Below, piece after piece: positions 29,789 through 39,863 of a DNA stretch of 64,000 nucleotides (the first letter of the stretch is position 1; every line of letters begins with the position of its first letter). The stretch comes from Ruania zhangjianzhongii (lineage in GTDB: Bacteria; Actinomycetota; Actinomycetes; Actinomycetales; Beutenbergiaceae): the NCBI RefSeq assembly GCF_008000995.1, contig NZ_CP042828.1:2718882-2782881 (forward strand), read 5' to 3'. Position numbers and translations under genes: made by a program. A model generated the notes under the pieces. The model ran no database searches. It saw nothing but the letters and a program-made list of their open reading frames with translations, and was not told where the DNA came from.

Positions 29789-32700
29789 TGCCCCGCCGCA
29801 CCGACCTGTCCAGCGTCCTGGTGATCGGCTCCGGGCCGATCGTGATCGGTCAGGCCGCCGAGTTCGACTACTCCGGGACCCAGGCGTGCCGTGTGCTGCG
29901 CGAGGAGGGCCTGCGAGTCATCCTGGTGAACTCCAACCCGGCCACGATCATGACGGACCCGGAGTTCGCCGACGCCACCTACGTCGAGCCGATCACACCA
30001 GAGGTGATCGCCAGCATCATCGCGCGGGAGAAGCCGGACGCGCTGCTGCCCACCCTGGGCGGTCAGACCGCACTGAACGCAGCGATCTCCCTGCATGAGG
30101 CGGGGGTGCTCGCCGAGCACGGGGTCGAGCTGATCGGGGCGAACATCGAGGCGATCCACCTCGCTGAGGACCGGGAGAAGTTCAAGGGCGTGGTCGAACG
30201 CTGCGGCGCGGAATCGGCCCGGAGCCATATCTGCCACTCGATGGACGAGGTGCTCGCCGCCGTCGACGACCTCGGCTATCCGCTGGTGGTGCGCCCCTCG
30301 TTCACCATGGGTGGACTCGGCTCCGGGATCGCCTACGACGAGACCGACCTGCGCCAGATCGCCGGCGCCGGCCTGCACTACTCACCGACCACCGAGGTGC
30401 TCCTGGAGGAGTCCATCCTCGGCTGGAAGGAGTACGAGCTGGAGCTGATGCGCGACGCTGCGGACAACGTGGTGGTGGTCTGCTCGATCGAGAACGTCGA
30501 CCCGGTGGGGGTGCACACCGGTGACTCGATCACCGTCGCCCCCTCGCTCACGCTCACCGACCGGGAGTACCAGAGCATGCGGGACGTCGGCATCGCCGTG
30601 ATCCGCGAGGTCGGGGTGGATACCGGCGGATGCAACATCCAGTTCGCGGTACACCCGCAGACCGGGCGGATCGTGGTGATCGAGATGAACCCCCGGGTCT
30701 CGCGGTCCTCGGCACTCGCGTCCAAGGCCACCGGGTTCCCGATCGCCAAGATCGCCGCCCGGTTGGCCGTGGGCTACACCCTGGACGAGATCCCGAACGA
30801 CATCACCGGATCCACACCGGCCTCGTTCGAGCCGACGCTGGACTACGTGGTGGTGAAGGTGCCGCGGTTCGCGTTCGAGAAGTTCCCGGCCGCGGACCCC
30901 ACGCTGACCACCACGATGAAGAGCGTGGGGGAGGCGATGGCGCTCGGGCGCAACTTCACCGAGGCGCTGCAGAAGGCGATGCGCTCCATCGATGTGCCCG
31001 GATCGTCGTTCGACTTCTCCGGCCGGGACCCGGACGCGGAGACCACCGCTGTGCTGCTGGAGTCCATCCGTACCCCGACCGACCATCGGATCCACGACCT
31101 GATGCGGGCCATCCGGGGTGGGGCGACACTGACCGAGATCGTGGACTCCACGGAGATGGACCCGTGGTTCGTGGACCAGTTCTTCCTGCTGCACGAGGTG
31201 GCCGAGCGGGTGCGCGGCGCAAAGACACTCGGCGCGGACCTGCTCGCCCTGGCCAAGCGACACGGCTTCTCTGACGCGCAGATCGCGGGCATCCGCGGCC
31301 TCGGCGAGGAGACCGTGCGGGAGATCCGGCACGCCTATGGACTGCGGCCGGTGTACAAGACCGTGGACACCTGCGCCGCCGAGTTCGCCGCCCGCACCCC
31401 GTACCACTACTCCAGCTACGACAGTGAGACCGAGGTCGAGTCACGGGACCGGCCTGCGGTGATCATCCTCGGTTCCGGTCCGAACCGGATCGGGCAGGGC
31501 ATCGAGTTCGACTACTCATGCGTGCACGCTGCGCTGGCGCTGCAGGACCGGTTCGAGACGGTGATGATCAACTGCAACCCGGAGACGGTCTCCACGGACT
31601 ACGACACCGCCGACCGGCTGTACTTCGAGCCGCTCACCCTGGAGGACGTGCTCGAGGTCTACTACGCGGAACTGGCCGTGGGGCCGGTGGCCGGGGTGAT
31701 CGTGCAGCTCGGCGGTCAGACGCCGCTGAGCCTGGCGGCCGACCTGGAAGAGGCGGGCGTGCCGATCTGGGGGACACCACCTGGTGCGATCGACTCGGCA
31801 GAGGACCGGGGGCACTTCGGTGAGGTCCTGCTCCGAGCTGGGCTGCCCGCTCCGGCCTTCGGTACGGCGCAGACGCTGGGGCAGGCGCGCGGGATCGCCG
31901 ACCGGATCGGCTATCCGGTACTGGTGCGGCCCTCGTACGTGCTGGGTGGCCGCGGGATGGAGATCGTCTACGACGAGGCACAGTTGACCGACTACGTCAC
32001 CCGCGCGACCGGAGCCGACATCGAGGGCATCCTGCCCGCACCGGTGCTGGTCGACCGGTTCCTGGACCAGGCCATCGAGATCGATGTGGACGCGCTCTAC
32101 GACGGCACCGAGCTGTACCTGGGCGGCGTGATGGAGCACATCGAGGAGGCCGGGATCCACTCCGGTGACTCCGCGTGCGTGCTGCCCCCGGTCACGCTCT
32201 CGGACTCGATGATCGCCCGGATCCGCACCTCCACCGAGGCGATCGCCGACGGCGTTGGGGTGCGTGGGCTGATCAACATCCAGTTCGCACTGGCTGGTGA
32301 TGTGCTCTACGTGCTCGAGGCGAACCCGCGTGCGTCCCGTACCGTTCCGTTCGTGGCCAAGGCCACCGGGGTTCCGTTGGCGAAGGCGGCCGCGCTGCTG
32401 ATGAGCGGGCGGTCGATCGCTGACCTGCGCACCGCTGGGATGCTTCCGGTCCAGGACGCTGCCTGCACCGATCTGGACGCCCCGCTGGCGGTGAAGGAGG
32501 CGGTGCTGCCGTTCAAACGGTTCCGGACCGCGACCGGGCAGGTGGTGGATACGGTGCTCGGTCCGGAGATGCGTTCCACCGGTGAGGTGATGGGCTACGA
32601 CGTGGACTTCCCGTTGGCGTTCGGCAAGTCCCAGGCCGCCGCATTCGGTGGGCTACCCACCTCGGGCACGGTGTTCGTCTCGGTGGCGGACCGGGACAAG

Positions 32701-33102
32701 CGGTCCTTGACGCTGCCGGCAAGCAGGCTCACCGAGCTCGGCTTCACCCTGATGGCGACCTCCGGTACGGCGAGCGTGCTACGCCGCAACGGGATCCCGG
32801 CAGAGGTGGTTCGCAAGGCCTCCGACGGGCGAGGCCCGAACGGCGAGCCGACGATCGTGGACCTGATCAACAACGGCGCGGTGGACATGGTGGTGAACAC
32901 CCCCGGATCGAAGGGTGCCCGTGCGGACGGCTACGACATCCGCACCGCGACCACGGCGGCCGACAAGGCGATCGCCACGACGGTGCAGCAGTTCACCGCT
33001 GCCGTGCAGGCGATCGAAGCGATCCGGCGCGGTCCGTTCCAGGTGCGTTCGCTGCAGGAGCACGACGCCGCGCGGGCAGACCGTCTCGAGGCACGCGGAT
33101 GA
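29788..33102 (+). CDS. carB: Carbamoyl-phosphate synthase large subunit
   Basis: 1104-residue synthetase with two homologous ATP-grasp halves. The first half (about 1-400) starts [20 protein letters not shown]; the second half (about 560-940) starts with [19 protein letters not shown]. The C-terminal methylglyoxal-synthase-like allosteric domain contains [18 protein letters not shown]. Product carbamoyl phosphate serves both pyrimidine and arginine synthesis. It overlaps carA by one base, and its stop overlaps pyrF (ATGA). GAAGGA at 29776-29781 is the ribosome-binding site. Confidence 0.97.
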   Translation: MPRRTDLSSVLVIGSGPIVIGQAAEFDYSGTQACRVLREEGLRVILVNSNPATIMTDPEFADATYVEPITPEVIASIIAREKPDALLPTLGGQTALNAAISLHEAGVLAEHGVELIGANIEAIHLAEDREKFKGVVERCGAESARSHICHSMDEVLAAVDDLGYPLVVRPSFTMGGLGSGIAYDETDLRQIAGAGLHYSPTTEVLLEESILGWKEYELELMRDAADNVVVVCSIENVDPVGVHTGDSITVAPSLTLTDREYQSMRDVGIAVIREVGVDTGGCNIQFAVHPQTGRIVVIEMNPRVSRSSALASKATGFPIAKIAARLAVGYTLDEIPNDITGSTPASFEPTLDYVVVKVPRFAFEKFPAADPTLTTTMKSVGEAMALGRNFTEALQKAMRSIDVPGSSFDFSGRDPDAETTAVLLESIRTPTDHRIHDLMRAIRGGATLTEIVDSTEMDPWFVDQFFLLHEVAERVRGAKTLGADLLALAKRHGFSDAQIAGIRGLGEETVREIRHAYGLRPVYKTVDTCAAEFAARTPYHYSSYDSETEVESRDRPAVIILGSGPNRIGQGIEFDYSCVHAALALQDRFETVMINCNPETVSTDYDTADRLYFEPLTLEDVLEVYYAELAVGPVAGVIVQLGGQTPLSLAADLEEAGVPIWGTPPGAIDSAEDRGHFGEVLLRAGLPAPAFGTAQTLGQARGIADRIGYPVLVRPSYVLGGRGMEIVYDEAQLTDYVTRATGADIEGILPAPVLVDRFLDQAIEIDVDALYDGTELYLGGVMEHIEEAGIHSGDSACVLPPVTLSDSMIARIRTSTEAIADGVGVRGLINIQFALAGDVLYVLEANPRASRTVPFVAKATGVPLAKAAALLMSGRSIADLRTAGMLPVQDAACTDLDAPLAVKEAVLPFKRFRTATGQVVDTVLGPEMRSTGEVMGYDVDFPLAFGKSQAAAFGGLPTSGTVFVSVADRDKRSLTLPASRLTELGFTLMATSGTASVLRRNGIPAEVVRKASDGRGPNGEPTIVDLINNGAVDMVVNTPGSKGARADGYDIRTATTAADKAIATTVQQFTAAVQAIEAIRRGPFQVRSLQEHDAARADRLEARG

Positions 33103-33986
33103 GTACCCCCGCACCGTTCGGCGAGCGGCTGACCGAGGCCGCCGACCGGCTCGGACCGTTGTGCGTCGGCATCGACCCGCATCCGGGACTGCTGGCCTCC
33201 TGGGGTCTGGGCGACGACGTCGCTGGGCTGCGGGAGTTCTCCCTGCGCGCGGTGCAGGCGTTGTACGGGGCGGTAGGGATCGTGAAGCCCCAGTCGGCGT
33301 TCTTCGAGCGGTTCGGGAGCGCCGGGGTAGCGGTGCTGGAAGAGGTCATCGCAGCCAGCCGAGCCGCTGGGTTGCTGTGTATCGTCGATGCCAAACGGGG
33401 CGATATCGGCTCCACGATGGACGGGTACGCGGCGGCGTACCTCACCGAAGGCTCGTCGCTGGCCGGCGATGCGGTGACCCTGTCACCGTATCTGGGTGCC
33501 GGGTCACTGCAGACGGCGTTCGAGACCGCCCGCGCGAACGGCCGAGGCGTGTTTCTGCTCACCATCACCTCCAACCCGGAGGGTGCCCAGGTGCAGCATG
33601 CCCGCGACGGCGAGGGTGTGCCGGTCGCCGCGAGCATCGCCCGGGCTGCTGCCGAGCAGAACCGGGCCGAGCGATCCACAGGTGCGGAGCTGGGGTCGGT
33701 GGGCCTGGTGGTGGGTGCCACGATCGGCTCTGCGGCAACGGACCTGGGGGTGGATCTTGCCGGGGCCGGTGGGCCGCTGCTGGCGCCGGGGCTGGGTGCA
33801 CAGGGGGGACGGCCCGAGGACCTGGCGGCCGTCTTCGCTGGTGCCACCCGCGCAGTGGTGCCGACCAGTTCCCGCGGTGTGCTCTCTGCCGGAGCCGACA
33901 AAGAAGCATTGGCCGCTGCGGCCCGCTCACTGAACGCTATGCTGAGACCTCTGCGTACCGGTTCGGGCAGGCCGGCCAAGGCTTGA
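33099..33986 (+). CDS. pyrF: Orotidine 5'-phosphate decarboxylase (long, type 2)
   Basis: 295-residue TIM-barrel enzyme producing UMP. The catalytic Lys/Asp array is [11 protein letters not shown] near residue 90, and the phosphate-binding end is VPTSSRGVL. Its length is typical of the actinobacterial type 2 enzyme. It is the last gene of the pyr operon, coupled to carB by ATGA. The promoter of mihF overlaps its stop codon. Confidence 0.96.
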   Translation: MSTPAPFGERLTEAADRLGPLCVGIDPHPGLLASWGLGDDVAGLREFSLRAVQALYGAVGIVKPQSAFFERFGSAGVAVLEEVIAASRAAGLLCIVDAKRGDIGSTMDGYAAAYLTEGSSLAGDAVTLSPYLGAGSLQTAFETARANGRGVFLLTITSNPEGAQVQHARDGEGVPVAASIARAAAEQNRAERSTGAELGSVGLVVGATIGSAATDLGVDLAGAGGPLLAPGLGAQGGRPEDLAAVFAGATRAVVPTSSRGVLSAGADKEALAAAARSLNAMLRPLRTGSGRPAKA

Positions 33987-34012
33987 TCGCGCCTGCCTCG
34001 GCTCGCTACGTT
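33983..34012 (+). promoter_or_regulatory. Promoter of mihF
   Basis: TTGATC (33983-33988) and TACGTT (34007-34012) are separated by 18 bases, a good housekeeping-sigma spacing. Transcription would start about 36 bases before the mihF GTG. The -35 box overlaps the pyrF stop codon. Confidence 0.5.
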
Positions 34013-34054
34013 GCCTGACATCCCCTTTGTCCCCGACGCTGAAGGTGACCCGCT

Positions 34055-34366
34055 GTGGCTCTTCCCCCCCTCACACCGGAGCAACGCGCCAAGGCGCTCG
34101 AAAAGGCGGCTGAGGCCCGCGCTGTGCGCGCAGAGGTGAAGAACCGACTGAAGTATTCCGGTGGCAAGCTCTCGGAGGTGATCGCCGAGGGGCAGCAGGA
34201 CGGCGCGATCGGCAAGCTGAAGGTGCTGGCGCTGCTGGAGTCACTGCCGGGCGTGGGCAAGGTGACGGCCCGCACGGTGATGACCGAAGTGGGCATCTCC
34301 GAGTCCCGACGGGTGCGCGGGCTTGGGCCGCAGCAGATCGCCAAGCTGGTCGATCGGTTTGGCTGA
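34055..34366 (+). CDS. mihF: Actinobacterial integration host factor (mIHF)
   Basis: 103-residue nucleoid-associated protein unrelated to HU/IHF of E. coli. The N-terminal basic helix is followed by an H2TH-like DNA-binding region: [18 protein letters not shown] and [13 protein letters not shown]. It is essential in mycobacteria. GTG at 34055 has GAAGG at 34041. It sits directly before gmk, with which it overlaps, as in most actinobacteria. Confidence 0.94.
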   Translation: MALPPLTPEQRAKALEKAAEARAVRAEVKNRLKYSGGKLSEVIAEGQQDGAIGKLKVLALLESLPGVGKVTARTVMTEVGISESRRVRGLGPQQIAKLVDRFG

Positions 34367-34940
34367 GCCGGGCATCCACCCGGCGCGACTGACCGTGCTG
34401 GCCGGCCCCACTGCGGTCGGCAAAGGCACGGTCTCGGCAGATGTGCGGGAGCGTTATCCGCAGATCTGGCTCTCGGTCTCCGCGACCACACGTGCGCCGA
34501 GACCGGGCGAGGTCGACGGGGTGCACTATCGGTTCCTGCCCTCGGCGGAGTTCGCCCGGATGGTCGCCGAGGGGGAGTTCCTGGAATGGGCAGTGGTGCA
34601 TGGCCGCAACTCCTACGGCACCCCGCGCGGGCCGGTGGAGGAAAGGCTGGCGGCCGGCCAGCCGGCGTTGTTGGAGATCGACCTGCAAGGCGCGCGGCAA
34701 GTGCGTCAGACGATGCCGGAAGCGCAGTTTGTCTTCCTCGCACCGCCGAGCTGGGAGGAGTTGGTCCGCCGCCTGGAGGGGCGCGGCACCGAGGATGCCG
34801 AGGAGCGGGAGCGCCGCTTGGTGACGGCCGAGGTAGAGCTGGCAGCGGCGTCGGAGTTCGACCACAGCATCGTCAACGACGATGTGCACCGGGCCACTGA
34901 CGAACTCGCTGCGCTGATGGGATGCACGCTCCGGGCCTGA
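34359..34940 (+). CDS. gmk: Guanylate kinase
   Basis: About 193 residues; phosphorylates GMP to GDP. The P-loop is [11 protein letters not shown] and the GMP-binding segments are [11 protein letters not shown], then [10 protein letters not shown] and [12 protein letters not shown]. The start codon is unclear: TTG at 34359 overlaps the mihF stop by eight bases and gives a normal N-terminus. TTG 34323 and GTG 34395 are in frame too, but the last would leave almost nothing before the P-loop. Confidence 0.93.
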   Translation: MAEPGIHPARLTVLAGPTAVGKGTVSADVRERYPQIWLSVSATTRAPRPGEVDGVHYRFLPSAEFARMVAEGEFLEWAVVHGRNSYGTPRGPVEERLAAGQPALLEIDLQGARQVRQTMPEAQFVFLAPPSWEELVRRLEGRGTEDAEERERRLVTAEVELAAASEFDHSIVNDDVHRATDELAALMGCTLRA

Positions 34941-34954
34941 GCCGGCTGCTGGCC

Positions 34955-35110
34955 GTGGGGACCCGAGCCGGACCCGGGCAGCGCGAGCCTGAGCCGGGTA
35001 TGGGTTGTGGGGACCCGAGCCGGACCCGGGCAGGCCGACACCGAAGCCGAAGCCGGGTATGGATCGTGCCAACCCGAGCCGGGCACGGGCAGGCCGACGC
35101 CGAGCCGAGG
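34955..35110. repeat. Three imperfect tandem repeats of 52-59 bases
   Basis: Copies start near 34955, 35007 and 35066. The first two share GTGGGGACCCGAGCC then GGACCCGGGCAG exactly; the third is diverged (GTGCCAACCCGAGCC). Each also has a variant of GAGCCGGGTATGG. The units contain CCCGGGC-type self-complementary cores. Confidence 0.8.
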
Positions 35111-35144
35111 CACCGGTGATGTCGTCCTGAGTCGCACGCAGGTT

Positions 35145-35174
35145 GCGCCGCCCGGGGTGGCGCCGCCCGGGGTG
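35145..35174. repeat. Perfect 15-base tandem duplication
   Basis: GCGCCGCCCGGGGTG occurs at 35145-35159 and again at 35160-35174. Confidence 0.9.
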
Positions 35175-35220
35175 GCGCAGCGCACTGCGCGTCGGCGATG
35201 AACCCCGCCGCGATGGCCGC

Positions 35221-35226
35221 TAGACT
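35221..35226 (+). promoter_or_regulatory. -10 box upstream of rpoZ
   Basis: TAGACT lies 107 bases before the rpoZ ATG. No good -35 is seen. A start near 35233 would leave a leader of about 100 bases carrying the candidate upstream reading frame. Confidence 0.4.
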
Positions 35227-35235
35227 GGATGGCTG

Positions 35236-35337
35236 GTGCCTGGTGCGCTGGCTGGCGCTCTGAGTGCTGACTGGTGCCTGTGCACCGACCCGAACGCGTT
35301 CCGGGGACGTGCTCCCCGCGGAGAAGAGGAACTATGA
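35236..35337 (+). CDS. Candidate 33-codon upstream ORF overlapping the rpoZ start
   Basis: GTG at 35236, nine bases after the TAGACT -10 box, opens a frame ending in TGA at 35335-35337. That stop overlaps the rpoZ ATG as ATGA. The peptide would contain ADWCLCTDP and a Glu-rich end. The coding bias is weak, so this could be chance. If real it would be translated from a nearly leaderless transcript and coupled to rpoZ. Confidence 0.22.
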   Translation: MPGALAGALSADWCLCTDPNAFRGRAPRGEEEL

Positions 35338-35597
35338 CTGGAATCGTGGCTGCCCCCGAGGGCATCACCGACCCGCCGATCGACGACCTGCTGCAGTCCG
35401 CGGACTCCAAGTACGCGCTGGTGATCTACTCGGCCAAGCGCGCCCGGCAGATCAACGCCTACTACGCGCAGCTGAACGAGGGCCTGCTGGAGTACGTGGG
35501 TCCGTTGGTGGAGACGAAGCCGCAGGAGAAGCCGCTCTCGATCGCCATGCGGGAGATCAATGACGGTCTGCTGACCCTGGAAAAGACCGAGGACTGA
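35334..35597 (+). CDS. rpoZ: DNA-directed RNA polymerase omega subunit
   Basis: 87-residue omega subunit that helps assemble the beta' subunit. Family motifs are [10 protein letters not shown] and [17 protein letters not shown], then LSIAMREI near the C-terminus. ATG at 35334 is preceded by AGAGGA. An upstream in-frame extension exists but lacks family similarity. coaBC follows after seven bases. Confidence 0.95.
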   Translation: MTGIVAAPEGITDPPIDDLLQSADSKYALVIYSAKRARQINAYYAQLNEGLLEYVGPLVETKPQEKPLSIAMREINDGLLTLEKTED

Positions 35598-35604
35598 GCA
35601 TCGC

Positions 35605-36963
35605 ATGCGCATCCTGCTCGGCGTGAGCGGGGGGATCGCCGCGTACAAGGTGGCGATCGCGCTGCGCCTGCTGCGCGAGGGCGGCCATCGAGTACGGGTA
35701 ATTCCGACCGAGGCCGCCCTTGAGTTCGTCGGCCGGGCGACCTGGGAGGCGCTCAGTGGGGAACCCGTGACGACTTCGGTGTTCCAAGGCACTGCGCAAG
35801 TCGATCATGTCCGGCTGGGCCGGGAGGCGGATCTGGTGGTCGTAGCTCCGGCCACTGCTGATCTGTTGGCCCGCGCCGCGACCGGCCGTGCCGACGATCT
35901 GCTCACCACCACACTGCTCACGGTGAGCTGCCCGGTCCTGGTGGCGCCGGCGATGCACACGGAGATGTGGGCACACCCGGCCACTCAGGCGAATGTGGCG
36001 ACACTGCGTCAGCGCGGGGTGTCCGTGCTCGACCCGGCCGTCGGACGGTTGACCGGTGCTGACACCGGAGCGGGCCGGATGCCGGAGCCGGAGGAGATTG
36101 TCACCGCTGCGTTGGCGCTGGTGCACGGCCGCACCGGTGACAGCGTGCTGGGCGATGGGGCCGATGAGCAAGGCGCTGGTACTGATCAGCACGGCAACGG
36201 CCGGCCGGGGGTGTCGGCCAAGGGGCAGAGCAGCGCCGACCTGCGTGGAGTCACCGTGGCGGTCAGCGCCGGTGGCACGCGGGAGGCGCTCGACCCGGTG
36301 CGGTTCCTGGGGAACAGGTCCTCGGGGCGGCAGGGTGTGGCCCTGGCCCGCGCTGCGGCGGACCGGGGAGCCACGGTGCACCTGGCTGCAGCCAATGTCG
36401 ATTCGGCTCTGCTCCCCGCGGGTGTGCAGGTGCACGAGGTGGAGTCGACCGCCGAGCTGCAGGACGTGATGACGAGGTTGGCCGCAGAGGCCGATGTGCT
36501 CGTGATGGCCGCGGCCGTGGCGGACTTCCGGCCATCACAGTCGGCCGCTGCGAAGACGAAGAAGCGTGCCGACGGTTCGGTAGCACCGATCGAGCTGGTC
36601 CAGAACCCGGACATCCTTGCCGGTCTCGTCTCGCGACGCCAGCCGCGGCAGGTGATCGTCGGCTTCGCCGCCGAGACTGGTGACGAAAGCGGGTCCGTGC
36701 TCGACCACGGGCGCGCCAAAGCCAAGCGGAAGGGCGCAGACCTGCTCGCCGTGAACGCCGTCGGATCGGGTGCCGGATTCGGGGACGTGCCGAACACGGT
36801 GCACCTCCTGAATGCGGCGGGGGAGCAGGTCGGTCACGCCAGTGGGAGCAAGGACGAGGTGGCGGCGGCGATCTGGGACGCAGCCGCTGAGCTTCTCGAC
36901 CAGCGATCACCGGAGACAAACGGGGCCGAAATGTCCACCGACACCGGTACGCTCGGCTCGTGA
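35605..36963 (+). CDS. coaBC: Bifunctional phosphopantothenoylcysteine decarboxylase / phosphopantothenate-cysteine ligase
   Basis: 452-residue enzyme for two steps of coenzyme A synthesis. The flavin-dependent CoaC domain (about 1-185) has [12 protein letters not shown] and [13 protein letters not shown] polar, Gly/Asp-rich linker of about 35 residues leads to the CoaB domain, starting [17 protein letters not shown] with SSGRQG and later GFAAET. It lies between rpoZ and metK, and its stop overlaps the metK GTG. Confidence 0.95.
   Translation: MRILLGVSGGIAAYKVAIALRLLREGGHRVRVIPTEAALEFVGRATWEALSGEPVTTSVFQGTAQVDHVRLGREADLVVVAPATADLLARAATGRADDLLTTTLLTVSCPVLVAPAMHTEMWAHPATQANVATLRQRGVSVLDPAVGRLTGADTGAGRMPEPEEIVTAALALVHGRTGDSVLGDGADEQGAGTDQHGNGRPGVSAKGQSSADLRGVTVAVSAGGTREALDPVRFLGNRSSGRQGVALARAAADRGATVHLAAANVDSALLPAGVQVHEVESTAELQDVMTRLAAEADVLVMAAAVADFRPSQSAAAKTKKRADGSVAPIELVQNPDILAGLVSRRQPRQVIVGFAAETGDESGSVLDHGRAKAKRKGADLLAVNAVGSGAGFGDVPNTVHLLNAAGEQVGHASGSKDEVAAAIWDAAAELLDQRSPETNGAEMSTDTGTLGS
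36948..36953 (+). promoter_or_regulatory. Leaderless-type -10 box for metK
   Basis: TACGCT, inside the end of coaBC, ends six bases before the metK GTG at 36960. No Shine-Dalgarno is present. No SAM riboswitch is recognisable upstream. Confidence 0.45.
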
Positions 36964-38165
36964 CCCTGCGACTCTTCACCTCCGAATCCGTCACCGAGGG
37001 ACATCCCGACAAGGTGGCGGACCTGATCTCGGACTCGATCCTCGACGCCATGCTGGCTGCGGACCCGCGGTCCCGCGTGGCCGTCGAGACCCTCGTCACC
37101 ACCGGTCTGGTGCATGTGGCCGGCGAGGTCACCACGGAGAGCTACGTGGAGATCCCGAAGCTGGTCCGCTCTGTGGTGAACGGAATCGGTTACACGTCCT
37201 CCGATATCGGCTTCGATGGCGCCTCGTGCGGGATTTCGTTGTCCATCGGGCAGCAGTCCGGCGACATCGCGCAGGGTGTGGACAAGTCGTTGGAGTCGCG
37301 CACGGACACTGCGGACTTCTCCGAGTACGACCTGCAGGGTGCCGGTGACCAGGGTCTGATGTTCGGCTACGCCACGGACGAGACTCCGGAGCTCATGCCG
37401 CTGCCGATCCTGCTGGCGCACCAGATCTCCGCACGCCTGACCAGGGTGCGCAAGACGGGTGTGCTGCCGGGGCTGCGCCCGGATGGCAAGACTCAGGTAA
37501 CAATCGCCTATGACGGCGACCGTCCGGTAGCGCTGGACACAGTAGTTCTCTCCACCCAGCACGAGGAGGGCATGCGCCTGGAGGACGAGTTGACGCCAGG
37601 GATCCGTGAGCACGTCATCGACGATGTGGTCTCGCACCTGGCCGACGGGCTCGGTCTCGATGTGAGTGGCTATCGCTTGCTGGTGAACCCGACGGGTACG
37701 TTCGTGGTCGGCGGCCCGATGGGGGACGCGGGCCTGACCGGTCGGAAGATCATCGTGGACACGTATGGCGGAATGTCTCGGCATGGTGGGGGAGCGTTCA
37801 GCGGGAAGGACCCGTCGAAGGTGGACCGGTCCGCGAGCTACGCCATGCGGTGGGTAGCGAAGAATGTCGTGGCGGCGGGGCTGGCGCGCCGCTGTGAGGT
37901 CCAGGTGTCCTACGCGATCGGGCGTGCGCACCCGATCGCCGTGTACGTGGAGACGTTCGGTACGGAGACCGTGCCGACAACTCGCATCGCCGAGGCGATC
38001 CAGGCGGTCTTCGACCTACGCCCGGCCGCGATCATCCATGACCTCGACCTGTTGCGGCCCATCTACGCGCTCACCTCCAACTACGGGCACTTCGGTCGTG
38101 AGCTGCCCGAGTTCACCTGGGAGCGAACCGACCGGGTAGCCGACCTTCGGGCTGCGGTCGGCTGA
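36960..38165 (+). CDS. metK: S-adenosylmethionine synthetase
   Basis: 401-residue enzyme forming SAM from methionine and ATP. The signatures are [13 protein letters not shown] at the N-terminus, [13 protein letters not shown] near residue 123, and [16 protein letters not shown] near 280. The GTG start is preceded by a -10 box at leaderless spacing and overlaps the coaBC stop. In many actinobacteria priA follows directly; here a reverse-strand endonuclease gene lies between. Confidence 0.97.
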   Translation: MTLRLFTSESVTEGHPDKVADLISDSILDAMLAADPRSRVAVETLVTTGLVHVAGEVTTESYVEIPKLVRSVVNGIGYTSSDIGFDGASCGISLSIGQQSGDIAQGVDKSLESRTDTADFSEYDLQGAGDQGLMFGYATDETPELMPLPILLAHQISARLTRVRKTGVLPGLRPDGKTQVTIAYDGDRPVALDTVVLSTQHEEGMRLEDELTPGIREHVIDDVVSHLADGLGLDVSGYRLLVNPTGTFVVGGPMGDAGLTGRKIIVDTYGGMSRHGGGAFSGKDPSKVDRSASYAMRWVAKNVVAAGLARRCEVQVSYAIGRAHPIAVYVETFGTETVPTTRIAEAIQAVFDLRPAAIIHDLDLLRPIYALTSNYGHFGRELPEFTWERTDRVADLRAAVG

Positions 38166-38402
38166 CGATGTGAACGCGGCTCTCGCCACGAAGAGCCCGC
38201 AGCCAGGCACGAGGATAGAGGCATCGAGGCATCGAGGCGTCACGACAGTCCAGGGCCTCAGACTGACGCACCACCGGCAGCACCAATGCACGGCGTAGCC
38301 TGGCATCAGCTCGGTCAGGTGCTCCACGACCAGCGTTTGCGGATCTGGCTCCCGTTCGCTCACCGAGCTTCGTCACGAGGTGATCCAGCGCTCCGGCCCG
38401 GC

Positions 38403-39863
38403 TCACTGCCGAAGTGGAGGCTGGGGTGGCTCGGTCGCCGATGCACTCGCTGCCGGGGGTGGCACGTTCTGGATGGCCCGGCCGTCCGGGTCGGTGAAGG
38501 TCCACCAGCCGGGCCGGTCAACGTCCGGGCTGGTGTGGCGGGTGATGCTCAAGTGCCGCTGATGCACGAGAGCATGGTGGTGCCAGCAGAGCAGAATCGC
38601 ATTCTCCGTGCTGGTGCGGCCCTGGTGGTACCACCAGATACTGTGATGGATCTCGCCTTGCCCCGGAGGTGCGGAGCAGCCCGGGTACTGGCAGTGCCGA
38701 TCCCTGGCGATGACGGCTCGCGTCTGCGCTGGGGTGAACAACCTCTCAGTGCGCCCCGAGTCCAGGATCTCACCATCGGGGCCGAAGACGACCCGGTGGA
38801 ACTCACCGTCACAGAGCAGTTTGCTCAGGTGCCCGTGCGGGATCGGAGTCCCGTCCGCGAACGTACCGGGAGCAACATCGGTCAGCAGCGTGTAGTCCAG
38901 GCCCGCTGGGATCGCCGGCTCCGGGCCAGACCACGGTGTGGTGCGGCTCCTTCCTGCTTCCACTGCGGAGGTGGGCAAACCAAAGGCGTCCCGGACCAAG
39001 CACGCGGGATTGCTGGCGTTGATCAGGCGTTCCAGCGTGGTGTAGTCGATCGTGATGGCTAGGTGCGGCCGTATTCTCGCCCCTGGCTGCAGCGTGCCGG
39101 AGTCGAGGAACACTCGGCACAGGTGCACCAAAGCATCAGCACGCCGTTGGGCCGGGGTGCGCTCATCATCCGCCGCCGGGGTGCCGATGATCGCGTTCAG
39201 TGCCTCGGCGACTACGGCACCTTCCTCGGTTCCCAACCAACCGCGCACATCGGTGCCGTCCAGCACCGGAGCGATGAACAACTCCCTGCCGGCATACTCG
39301 TCGCGCCAGTTGCGGTCGGCGGCATCGGGGTCGCTACGGGTGGCCCACTCACGAACAGCAGCGGTGAAGTCCTCCACCCCCATCCGCGCGGCCTGGGCAA
39401 CGAGGAACCCTTCACCCATCGGCTCCTCGCGGAGCTGCAGCTGCTGGGCCTCGCTCTTGGTGAAGCGCGCCAACACCCGGGCATGCTCGGCTCCCAACTG
39501 CCCCTGGGTCAGAGCTCGCGCAGTCAGAGGGAGCCTCTCCCGCAGATCCCGAGCGAGCATCCGGGCGGCGTGGGAAGTCGAGCGGCGCCGGTGAGTGTGC
39601 AGGCTCCACCACTTCGCGAAAGACTGATAGCCGGACGCAGCCCACGCCTGACCGGCATCGATGCCGCCGGCGCACTGCGTCTGCAGCGCTTCCACCCCGC
39701 GGGTGACCTGCTCTACCTCGGCGACGACCGAGCCCGCCTCAGGTTCCGTGAAGGACGCGAACGCTGTCTGAGCTAAGGTGGCCAGCTCGGTTCGCACCGC
39801 CCTCAACCGCTCGCACATCTCGCCAGCTGCCAAGGGAACTCGAGTATCCGTGATCAGTGTCAT
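38403..39863 (-). CDS. DUF222 / HNH endonuclease (13E12-like repeat family)
   Basis: 486-residue protein with an N-terminal DUF222 helical domain (about 1-330) and a C-terminal HNH nuclease. The nuclease shows CQYPGCSAP, then the catalytic-type EIHHSIWW and AILLCWHHHALVH. This family is multicopy and mobile-like in actinobacteria (REP13E12 in mycobacteria), with no settled function. ATG 39863 has a strong ribosome-binding site (AGGGAGGTGAAG on the reverse strand). It is inserted between metK and priA, facing metK, with a lower-GC flank upstream. Confidence 0.92.
   Translation of the reverse strand: MTLITDTRVPLAAGEMCERLRAVRTELATLAQTAFASFTEPEAGSVVAEVEQVTRGVEALQTQCAGGIDAGQAWAASGYQSFAKWWSLHTHRRRSTSHAARMLARDLRERLPLTARALTQGQLGAEHARVLARFTKSEAQQLQLREEPMGEGFLVAQAARMGVEDFTAAVREWATRSDPDAADRNWRDEYAGRELFIAPVLDGTDVRGWLGTEEGAVVAEALNAIIGTPAADDERTPAQRRADALVHLCRVFLDSGTLQPGARIRPHLAITIDYTTLERLINASNPACLVRDAFGLPTSAVEAGRSRTTPWSGPEPAIPAGLDYTLLTDVAPGTFADGTPIPHGHLSKLLCDGEFHRVVFGPDGEILDSGRTERLFTPAQTRAVIARDRHCQYPGCSAPPGQGEIHHSIWWYHQGRTSTENAILLCWHHHALVHQRHLSITRHTSPDVDRPGWWTFTDPDGRAIQNVPPPAASASATEPPQPPLRQ

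Larger units (their letters stand above)
34941..35333 (+). other. Intergenic region between gmk and rpoZ: repeats, promoter and a possible uORF
   Basis: These 393 bases hold no convincing full gene. The left part is a set of imperfect 52-59-base repeats, the middle a 15-base duplication, and the right part a promoter and leader for rpoZ with a candidate 33-codon upstream reading frame. The region separates rpoZ from the mihF-gmk unit. Confidence 0.6.

Noticed and set aside
34955..35110. CRISPR array
   Set aside because: Only three diverged copies without constant-length spacers and no cas genes; they are imperfect tandem repeats.
36700..36960. SAM riboswitch before metK
   Set aside because: The sequence is coaBC coding DNA and no SAM aptamer consensus is visible; a leaderless promoter is the better explanation.
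38174..38200. metK terminator (GCGGCTCT ... AGAGCCCGC)
   Set aside because: The stem has a bulge and only five contiguous pairs and no T-run follows; too weak to annotate.
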